NCBI GenBank assembly: GCA_023429565.1
Contig: JAEZDJ010000065.1
Span: 3,898 to 67,897 of the forward strand
Origin: Actinomycetes bacterium
GTDB taxonomy: Bacteria; Actinomycetota; Coriobacteriia; Coriobacteriales; Eggerthellaceae
DNA: 64,000 nucleotides
Direction: 5' to 3'
Shown here: positions 52,745 through 59,959 of the stretch, one piece after another
Position numbering within the stretch: position 1 is the stretch's first letter
Layout of the letters: the number at the start of each line of letters is the position of its first letter
Notes under the pieces: model-generated
The model's input: the letters and a program-made list of their open reading frames with translations, nothing else
Databases searched by the model: none
What the model was told of the DNA's origin: nothing
Program-made: the position numbers and the translations under genes

Positions 52745-54457
52745 ATGAGCGACTTCAAAAAGCATTCTTACGACAACAGGCACCATCGCCAAGCAGGCCC
52801 CCTTTTCCATTCACCTGTTTCAGGTCCCCAACATCTCGCAGCGGAACAAGCTCACAACCATTACGACGGCAAGACCCGAAGGGGCATCGACAACGCGAGA
52901 AACAACCAGCACAAGGGATGGATCGTGTTGTTCGTGATGCTGTTCTGCGGCATCATCGTCATCATGAACCAATTCAAGGTGCCCACGTTCATGCCCGCCC
53001 TCATGGTGGATTTCCACACCGATCCAGGCACGACTGGATGGCTCATGTCTGTCATCGCCCTTGCCGGCATCGTCACGGCCTTCCCATCCGCGTTTCTGCT
53101 CAACCGTTTCGGGCCGAAGAAGATCGGCCTGTTCGGCTTGGGATTCATGATCGTCGGTTGCGCAGTAGGAGCAGCAGCATCTTCCTTCGCTCAACTCATC
53201 GTCGGTCGTGCGCTCGAGGGCATCGGCGTTGCCATGATGGGCGTCGTGGCCACCACTGTCATCTCCATGTATTTCCCCCGGGAGAAGGCCGGGCTTCCCA
53301 TGGGCATCTGGAATCTATGGTATGTCGTCGGGTCCACACTCGCCTACAACATCGGCGTGCCCATGGCTCTCGTGCTTACCGGAGATCCGCACAACTGGCA
53401 TGCCTGGTGGTGGTTCTCAGATGTGCTCGCATTCGTGTCTTTTGTGGCGTTTGCCCTGTTTGTAAGCGTCCCCTCTGCAGGCAAGGGAATCGCCGCCAGA
53501 TGTGAGCGTCAGACAGGCAAGCGACAACACCGGCCCGCCTCTATCCTACTCGAGAGCTTCAAAGTCAAACGGATGTGGCTGTTCGGACTCGGCTTCTGTT
53601 TCCTTATGTTCACATCGCTTGCGGTGCTTACCTGGATTCCCACCTATGTACAGGAAATCGAGCTCGACCGGCTCCTGGCCGAAGGCGTGATGCTTGCTGA
53701 CGCACAAGCCTCAGCCGGGATCGCCGGCGGCTCGATGGCATCACTCGGGTTCGCGGCCAGCATCCCCATGGCGCTCGTGACGGCATTTCTGTTGGGCAAG
53801 TTCCAGAGCCTCAGGTCACGCAACGCCATGGTGATCATTGCCGGATTCTGTGCGTTCTTCTATGTGGGCGCGTTTTTGGTCCCCTACGAGTACCTGCCCG
53901 CTTACCTCGTGCTGCTGGGACTCGAGAGCGGTTGGACATCGGGCGTCGTCTGGTCGATGGTGCCCGTCACCATGCCCAAGCGCGTCACCATGCCCATCGG
54001 CATGGCCATCATCATCTTCTTTCAAGGTGTTTCGAACCTGCTGTGCACGCCGACCGTGGGTTACATCATAGGAGTCGACCAAACTTGGACACATGTCGCT
54101 CCTCTGTGCGCAGTCACGGCAGCCATGGGCACCGCTCTCTGGATCATCTACGTGATCATGAAGCCACCTGTTTTCGAGGAGGACGAGGAACCGGTCTCAA
54201 AATCGAGACGGGACATCGCCGACGCCGTTTCAGGAGCAACCAGCCTCTCGACCGTAGCGGCTTCGCTTGGCCTAGACGGCAGAGAGCCCCACCCTCCCTC
54301 CTGCGCCCCTCCGGGAACGACATCGAAATCCGCCAAGGATATCGATGTCACAACCGGAGCAACTCCAGGGGTGGCAAGCGCCTGCAAGGATCTAGAGCTC
54401 GACGCGATAGACAAGGTGTCGGCTCAGCTTGGAATCAAGCCGCCCGGCACGGCATGA
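52745..54457 (+). CDS. MFS transporter with C-terminal tail carrying two flavinylation-like motifs
   Basis: A 570-residue major facilitator. A hydrophilic N-terminus of about 55 residues, rich in His and Asn, precedes 12 helices (first GWIVLFVMLFCGIIVIMNQF, last ending WIIYVIMKP near residue 473). The loop 2-3 motif is LLNRFGPKKIGLFG. The tail, residues about 475-570, is cytoplasmic by helix count. It contains two similar units: SKSRRDIADAVSGATS with DAVSGAT at 493-499, and SKSAKDIDVTTGATP with DVTTGAT at 534-540. Both fit D-x2-[ST]-G-A-T, the motif where ApbE attaches FMN to the last Thr in NqrC, RnfG and FMN_bind proteins. No FMN_bind domain precedes them. GGAGAAGGG lies before the ATG. No apbE gene is in this window. 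Confidence 0.85.
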   Translation: MSDFKKHSYDNRHHRQAGPLFHSPVSGPQHLAAEQAHNHYDGKTRRGIDNARNNQHKGWIVLFVMLFCGIIVIMNQFKVPTFMPALMVDFHTDPGTTGWLMSVIALAGIVTAFPSAFLLNRFGPKKIGLFGLGFMIVGCAVGAAASSFAQLIVGRALEGIGVAMMGVVATTVISMYFPREKAGLPMGIWNLWYVVGSTLAYNIGVPMALVLTGDPHNWHAWWWFSDVLAFVSFVAFALFVSVPSAGKGIAARCERQTGKRQHRPASILLESFKVKRMWLFGLGFCFLMFTSLAVLTWIPTYVQEIELDRLLAEGVMLADAQASAGIAGGSMASLGFAASIPMALVTAFLLGKFQSLRSRNAMVIIAGFCAFFYVGAFLVPYEYLPAYLVLLGLESGWTSGVVWSMVPVTMPKRVTMPIGMAIIIFFQGVSNLLCTPTVGYIIGVDQTWTHVAPLCAVTAAMGTALWIIYVIMKPPVFEEDEEPVSKSRRDIADAVSGATSLSTVAASLGLDGREPHPPSCAPPGTTSKSAKDIDVTTGATPGVASACKDLELDAIDKVSAQLGIKPPGTA

Positions 54458-54605
54458 CGGGATCTCGCAACAGCATGTCCTACGTAAGGGATACGCTCGG
54501 CAGGAGGGGTTTTCAATCTGATCCCTCTTGCCGACATCGGGTTGTGGAACGGATCGGGGGCTTTTGCAGAGCTCATCATTTCGTCTGAGACCAGCGGGTC
54601 GTCGT

Positions 54606-54642
54606 CCCCCCCCCGATAGATAGCGACATTTTGCGGTATACT
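54606..54642 (+). promoter_or_regulatory. Promoter region of the LuxR gene with a nine-C tract
   Basis: A -10 box TATACT (54637-54642) lies about 100 nt before the start of the regulator gene. Upstream, at the -35 position, there is no good hexamer; instead a run of nine C (54606-54614) ends 22 nt before the -10 box. The 287-nt gap after the second MFS gene holds nothing else recognisable. Confidence 0.45.
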
Positions 54643-54744
54643 CGCGGCGGGAGCCTGCCGGGCAGGGGACGTTCGCTCTTCGGACATATCGCGAGCAGCT
54701 CCTCCGGGGCATTTTTCATGGGTCAGTTCAAGGGGGAAATGGCA

Positions 54745-56211
54745 ATGAAAGAGGATAGGGCCGTCTCCAAACGCCGTCTCGGCGCTATGGAGTTGTTGGG
54801 GATCTGCGGATTCGCATTCTTTTTCGGATGGATGCTTGTTGCGTTTTATTGGCTGTTCGTCATATTCTTGCAGGATATTCCCATCGCTCTGCGCGACGGC
54901 ATCCAACTTTTCATTTTCATCGGAATGGCATCAGGCTACATGGTCCTTCATCTTGTTGCCAAGAGACTCGAAATCAACCGAATCGCGGTTCCCATGCTGG
55001 CTGCCGAGGCAATGCTCACACTCCTCTTGCCCTTATGCGCATTGGCCTTGAGCTTTGGCATCGCGCTGCCGGTCCCGCTGCTCTGCGGCGTCAACCTCCT
55101 CACCGGCCTATGTGGCGCTTCCCTCACAGTCGGTTGGTTGGATGTCAGCAGTCGCATACGACTGCTGAGCCTTGAGCGATTCACGAGCCTATCACTCGTG
55201 GGCGGAGGAATTCTTTTCTTGTTCGTCGCGTTAATGCCAACCAATATGCAGCCGTTTTTCTGCATCATGTACGCGCTCGCAAGCATCGGCCTTCAGGCAT
55301 TCGCTGGAGCTCGCGCCAGGGACGACACCGATACGTCGACAATCAGACATCAAAAGAGCCCATGGAAATTCACCAAAGAGATCGAGCCATCGCTTGTGGC
55401 ATTCGGCATCGTGTTTGGACTCACGTTCGTTTACCTGTTCAATTCAGGAACTGATGCAGTGCTCGTCGGTCTGCTCTTCGTTATTCCGGGCGCGGGAATC
55501 GTCGCTGCGTTTGCCCTACAAGGCAAGGCCATCGGCATCATAGCGATCCAACGGATCCTGCTTTGCGTGACAGTTCTGGCCTGCCTCGCCATTCCCTTCT
55601 CCACCGAAAGCGTGCAGCTCGCCTGCTCTTGTCTCGTCGTCGCCTCCTGGGCTGCGTTCATCTCCATCAACTACGCCCTCGTCGTCAAGAAGAGCATCAG
55701 ACAAGAAGACACCTCAGTGTTCCGACAAATTCCTCTCAGGCTGGTGTTCAGTGCCCTAGGGTTCTTTCTTGGCTGGGGCGTAGCGACCGCTATCACCGCA
55801 TATTACGGTGCCCACTCCGATGCCTTCACCGTCGTGCGCCTCTCGATGGCATTCATCTTGGTTGCCGTCATCATGCTGTTCTTTCCCGTCGATCGCCATC
55901 ATGACGATGTCGCGCACAACAACAACACCGCTCCCTCTCCTTTGTCCTTGGAGTCCAGCACGAAAGAACCGTTCGACAGTCGCTGCGCGGCCGTTGCCGA
56001 GCTCTACCAGCTTTCTCCCCGAGAGACCGACATTCTCAAGTTCCTCGCCAAAGGGCGCAACGCCGCCTATATCCAGAGCAAGCTGACCATATCCCCACAT
56101 ACCGTCAAGAGCCATATTTACAACATCTACCGCAAGCTCAACATTCATTCCCAACAGAAGCTCATGGATTTCGTTGAAGACTGCCCGATCGATGGACCAA
56201 AACCAGGTTAG
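54745..56211 (+). CDS. LuxR-type regulator with an MFS-like membrane domain
   Basis: A 488-residue protein: about 12 hydrophobic helices (first in LLGICGFAFFFGWMLVAFYW, last in LSMAFILVAVIMLFFPVD), a short linker rich in Asn and Ser, then a C-terminal LuxR helix-turn-helix (about residues 415-480, YQLSPRETDILKFLAKGRNA and ISPHTVKSHIYNIYRKLNIH). Such membrane-bound LuxR proteins are numerous in Eggerthellaceae and control neighbouring molybdoenzyme operons in response to the substrate. It lies between the transporters and the second molybdoenzyme gene and probably activates one or both. The third of three close ATGs (54745) has AAGGGGG at the right distance. Confidence 0.85.
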   Translation: MKEDRAVSKRRLGAMELLGICGFAFFFGWMLVAFYWLFVIFLQDIPIALRDGIQLFIFIGMASGYMVLHLVAKRLEINRIAVPMLAAEAMLTLLLPLCALALSFGIALPVPLLCGVNLLTGLCGASLTVGWLDVSSRIRLLSLERFTSLSLVGGGILFLFVALMPTNMQPFFCIMYALASIGLQAFAGARARDDTDTSTIRHQKSPWKFTKEIEPSLVAFGIVFGLTFVYLFNSGTDAVLVGLLFVIPGAGIVAAFALQGKAIGIIAIQRILLCVTVLACLAIPFSTESVQLACSCLVVASWAAFISINYALVVKKSIRQEDTSVFRQIPLRLVFSALGFFLGWGVATAITAYYGAHSDAFTVVRLSMAFILVAVIMLFFPVDRHHDDVAHNNNTAPSPLSLESSTKEPFDSRCAAVAELYQLSPRETDILKFLAKGRNAAYIQSKLTISPHTVKSHIYNIYRKLNIHSQQKLMDFVEDCPIDGPKPG

Positions 56212-56455
56212 GGAACCGAAGCGCAAACAGAGCTCGGGACGCTCTATCGCGACAGCGTCCGCCTTCCCCTCGCAACCGCCGAACTTCATTCATACTCCTT
56301 TTCAAAGCCTCATGCTCTTATGCTGATTCCATCGACGCATACCCGTTGCATGAGAAGCTCATACTCCCGCCATGCTTCACTTCAGTAATCCCGAGAGGGG
56401 CGGATCACATGGGGCGGACACCCGACAGGTCCGAGTGAACGCGAGAGGAGAAGCA

Positions 56456-58834
56456 ATGGTGGAAAATGCAGTCACGGAAAAGGACCGCGACGAGATAGGA
56501 ACATCCAAAGAAGAGAATCAGTTCAATTTCGGTGCCGGAGAAAAACAGGAGGTCGACCCGCGCTGGAAGCATCCCGGCAAGTGGCAGTATGAAGAAGACG
56601 GCATGATCGTCACCCGTACGTCAGTGTGGTCCGCGCCGGGCTGCCATGAGGGCTGCGGCGTGTTGGTGTACTCCGACAAAGACACCGGGAAGTTCATCAA
56701 GTGCGAGGGCGATCCAGACGATCCCTACAACCGCGGCGCACTATGCCCGCGCTGTCTGGCTTTCAAGCAGGTCCAATTTCATCCCGACCGCATTCTGCAC
56801 CCCATGAAACGCTCCGGCGAACGCGGCCAAGGCACATGGAAACGCATCACCTGGGACGAGGCGCTTGATACCTGCTATCGAGAATTCCGTCGAATTTCCA
56901 TGACCTACGGCGGCGACTCCATCCACGCGCTGCGCGGCACCGCCCGCGACAACCAGTGGCAGGTCGGCCGCATGGCCAACACATTCGGAAGCCCCAACGA
57001 GTACGGCTTCCTGTCCGGCACGGCATGCTATCTACCCCGCCTGTCACTCATGATCATGACATACGGAGGAATGCTCATTGCCGACTTCTCACAGTTTTCG
57101 GCACTGCGCTACGATGATCCGGAGTGGATATGCCCCGAATGCACTATCGTATGGGGCTGCAACCCCACCATTTCCAATCCTGATTTCTTCATGGGTCACT
57201 GGGTCACCGATGCCATGAAGCTAGGCTGCAAGCTCATCTCCGTCGAACCACGTGTGACCTGGCTTGCGGCCCAGGCAGACATCCACCTGCAGCTGCGACC
57301 GGGCACCGACACGGCACTTGCATTGGGCATGATCAAGGTCATCGTGGACGAAGACCTCTACGACCATGACTTCGTTGACAAGTGGACTTACGGCTTCGAC
57401 GAGCTGGCCGCTCGCGCCGGAGAGCTGTCGCTAGATCAGGTAGAAGAAATGACCTGGGTTCCCAAAGACAAGATCGCCAATGCCGCACGCTTGTTTGCCA
57501 CCTCTCATCCAGCAAACGTCGTATGGGGGCTTGCCGTGGACATGCAGAGCCAAGGAACCCCCTGCGCGGCCGCCATCGCAGCCCTGTGGACCATCACAGG
57601 CAACCTAGACGTGCCGGGTGGCATGTGCTATACCGCATCACCCATGGGAGTCGACCAGCCATCCGCCGGCGCGTGGGGCATTTACGATCTCATTTCAGAG
57701 GAGATGCAGAAGAAGCGAGTAGGGTGGAAAGAGTTTCCCATGTACCGCTATGGCCTCACCCAGGCGATGCCTGACATGTGTCTAGAATACATGGAAAACG
57801 ACAAGGTCAAAGGCGTATGGATTCAGACATCCAACGGCATCGCCTGCATGAGCTGCGAGGTCGACCGTTGGTATAAGGCCATGAAGAAGCCTGAGTTCAT
57901 TGCAGCGGTCGACATCTTCATGACACCGACCATCCAATCATGTGCCGACATCGTCATGCCAGCGCAAACCTGGGCCGAGAAGCACTCCGTGCGCGCTCAC
58001 TATTATTTTCTGTCCGCCATCACCGGTGGCTGCACGGCCGAGGGCGAGGCGAAATCAGACTGCGAGATCAACCGCGAACTAGCCCAATACTTCGACAACG
58101 ACGACGAATTCAACCGCGCCATCGAACGCCCCGAGGGCAAACAGCACACCTGGCCGTGGGAAACAGAGGACGAGGTCTATGACGAGATCGTCAAACCCTC
58201 CGGCTTCACGTTTCAGAACCTCATGGAACATGGCCCCGTCTATCAGAAATACATTTACAAGAAGTATGAAAAGGGCCTCATGCGTCCCGATGGACTACCC
58301 GGATTCAACACCCCTACCGGCCGCATTGAACTTTACTCCACGTTGTTCGAAAAGTTCGGCTACGACCCGCTGCCCTATATCGAAGAGCCCGGCATCGGCC
58401 CCGTCACCACGCCAGACCTTTATGAGAAATATCCGCTCATTATGATTACCGGTGCTCGCACGACCTCGTTCTTTCATTCCGAGCATCGTCAGATTCCTTA
58501 TCTGCGTCAGCTGACGCCCGACCCATGGGTGCAGATACATCCACGCACTGCCTCAGCGCTCAACATCAACGAGGGCGACTGGGTTTGGATAGAGAACCAC
58601 CGCGGCCGCTGTCGGCAGCGTGCCCGCATCACATTCGAAGTGCATGAGAAGGAAATCGCCGCACAGCATGGGTGGTGGTTTCCCGAGCAGGACGGAGCGG
58701 AACCGAACTTGTATGGGCTCCGACAGTCCAACATCAACCAGCTTCTGGCAAACAAACCAGGCACCACCGGCTTTGGTGCCGATTTGAAATGCACGCTCTG
58801 CAAGGTCTATCGCTGCAAAGAGGAGGAACTGTAA
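56456..58834 (+). CDS. Molybdopterin-dependent oxidoreductase, catechol dehydroxylase/transhydroxylase-like (second copy)
   Basis: A 792-residue paralogue of the enzyme at 46.7 kb and, like it, without signal peptide. Cluster cysteines are in APGCHEGCGV and GALCPRC (C63, C67, C97), with Ala60 at the missing first position. GTACYLPR (Cys191) matches NSCYLPR of the first copy. Other shared blocks are GARTTSFFHSEHRQIPYLR and AAQHGWWFPEQDGAEP. Cofactor: molybdenum bis-MGD and [4Fe-4S], by family. GAGAGGAGAA precedes the ATG at 56456. Its last base overlaps the ATG of the ferredoxin gene (TAATG). It may act on a different position of the same molecule or on a second compound. Confidence 0.86.
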   Translation: MVENAVTEKDRDEIGTSKEENQFNFGAGEKQEVDPRWKHPGKWQYEEDGMIVTRTSVWSAPGCHEGCGVLVYSDKDTGKFIKCEGDPDDPYNRGALCPRCLAFKQVQFHPDRILHPMKRSGERGQGTWKRITWDEALDTCYREFRRISMTYGGDSIHALRGTARDNQWQVGRMANTFGSPNEYGFLSGTACYLPRLSLMIMTYGGMLIADFSQFSALRYDDPEWICPECTIVWGCNPTISNPDFFMGHWVTDAMKLGCKLISVEPRVTWLAAQADIHLQLRPGTDTALALGMIKVIVDEDLYDHDFVDKWTYGFDELAARAGELSLDQVEEMTWVPKDKIANAARLFATSHPANVVWGLAVDMQSQGTPCAAAIAALWTITGNLDVPGGMCYTASPMGVDQPSAGAWGIYDLISEEMQKKRVGWKEFPMYRYGLTQAMPDMCLEYMENDKVKGVWIQTSNGIACMSCEVDRWYKAMKKPEFIAAVDIFMTPTIQSCADIVMPAQTWAEKHSVRAHYYFLSAITGGCTAEGEAKSDCEINRELAQYFDNDDEFNRAIERPEGKQHTWPWETEDEVYDEIVKPSGFTFQNLMEHGPVYQKYIYKKYEKGLMRPDGLPGFNTPTGRIELYSTLFEKFGYDPLPYIEEPGIGPVTTPDLYEKYPLIMITGARTTSFFHSEHRQIPYLRQLTPDPWVQIHPRTASALNINEGDWVWIENHRGRCRQRARITFEVHEKEIAAQHGWWFPEQDGAEPNLYGLRQSNINQLLANKPGTTGFGADLKCTLCKVYRCKEEEL

Positions 58835-59193
58835 TGGCGCGCAATGGGATTCTTGTCGACTATCAGTACTGCACGGGGTGTTATTCATGCGAAGTCGCCT
58901 GTCAAGCCGAGCATGAGCTGCCACTCGAACAATGGGGCGTACGCGTCTTGCAAAATGGTCCTTGGCCAGTCAAGGACCATGAGGGCAACGAGACGGACAG
59001 CTTCATCTATGACTTCATCCCTTCATTCACGAAGATATGCGACCTATGCAACGCCCGTCAAGACAAGGGTAAGATTCCCACCTGCGTGTTCCACTGCCAG
59101 GCGAAGTGCATGGAGTTTGGTCCGATAGATGAGTTGGTGAAAATTCTCGATGCCAAGCCGCAGCAGTACCTCTGGGTGCCACCCTGCGCATAA
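58834..59193 (+). CDS. Small 4Fe-4S ferredoxin subunit (second copy)
   Basis: The 119-residue protein, starting MARNGILVDYQYCTGCYSCE, repeats the cysteine pattern of the first copy: C13-x2-C16-x2-C19-x3-C23 and C69-x2-C72-x11-C84-x3-C88-x3-C92. Two [4Fe-4S] clusters are expected. The start codon overlaps the stop of the second molybdoenzyme by one base, so the two subunits are made in equal amounts. The conserved blocks LVD-x3-CTGC and YDFIP-x-FTK are shared by both copies. Confidence 0.88.
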   Translation: MARNGILVDYQYCTGCYSCEVACQAEHELPLEQWGVRVLQNGPWPVKDHEGNETDSFIYDFIPSFTKICDLCNARQDKGKIPTCVFHCQAKCMEFGPIDELVKILDAKPQQYLWVPPCA

Positions 59194-59341
59194 GGCTCAA
59201 ACTGCACGAGAGCAGGGCAACGCAGCATCGCTCCAATCTCGCTTTGAAGAGGACTTTGACATCCCTCGAATAAGGCGAGGGATGTCCATCATGGCCAATT
59301 TCGCCACTTCCCAAGCGACCGAACAGGACAAGGAGCCATCC

Positions 59342-59959
59342 ATGGACCACCAAGGCCTGAAAGACAGCATCAGCCGAGCACCGAGCACATCGCGTCCCGC
59401 CCTGGAACGCCTGCTCCTACACGTCACCGCTGGTGATTTGGTCGTTCCTGATTGGCTCCCCTACCTTGACGGCGCAAAAAACCATCGAGATTTCTTCGAC
59501 GCCATTTACGGCGACGAGGAAAAGAAGGAAACCCTCGTCTGGGCCGAATGGGCGAAGATGTCACACAAGGGCTGGATCAACCGTTTTGAACCGGATATTT
59601 GTCTGCAGAATGTAATCATCGAAGCCGATGGACTGCCCATCGGCTTCGAAAGTGGGGTTATGCTGGCTCCCACAGGAAGTCGCGACACCCTCACGAACTT
59701 CTACGTGTTCAAAAGCAATGCCTTCAACACGAGCGCGGCAGAGTTCGTCACATCCATCGGTGGCGCGTTCTGCTGCGCGGGATACGCCTTCTTAGGTGTC
59801 TACGGCCTCTACCGATACCGAGGAAACGTCATCCTCGAAGGGTGGCAGGTTGAAAGGCCCCCTCGCCCATTACCCGACGTACTCACACCCGTTTCAGCAG
59901 ATAGCATTTGTGAATCCTCGGATTGCGCTCGAAATCATGGGGAATGGTACTCGCGGTGA
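59342..59959 (+). CDS. Unknown protein, 205 aa, last gene of the molybdoenzyme cluster
   Basis: The protein begins MDHQGLKDSISRAPSTSRPA, with AAGGAGCCATCC as ribosome site. It has the stretches GDLVVPDWLPYLDGAKNHRD, KMSHKGWINRFEPDICLQNV and a fairly hydrophobic FVTSIGGAFCCAGYAFLGVY. I recognise no family. In-frame ATGs at 59282 and 59291 are possible earlier starts. Its last 77 nt overlap the 3' end of the opposite-strand methyltransferase gene, and the final 25 residues look unlike the rest, so the natural stop may have been lost. By position it may be an accessory or maturation protein for the second enzyme. Confidence 0.6.
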   Translation: MDHQGLKDSISRAPSTSRPALERLLLHVTAGDLVVPDWLPYLDGAKNHRDFFDAIYGDEEKKETLVWAEWAKMSHKGWINRFEPDICLQNVIIEADGLPIGFESGVMLAPTGSRDTLTNFYVFKSNAFNTSAAEFVTSIGGAFCCAGYAFLGVYGLYRYRGNVILEGWQVERPPRPLPDVLTPVSADSICESSDCARNHGEWYSR

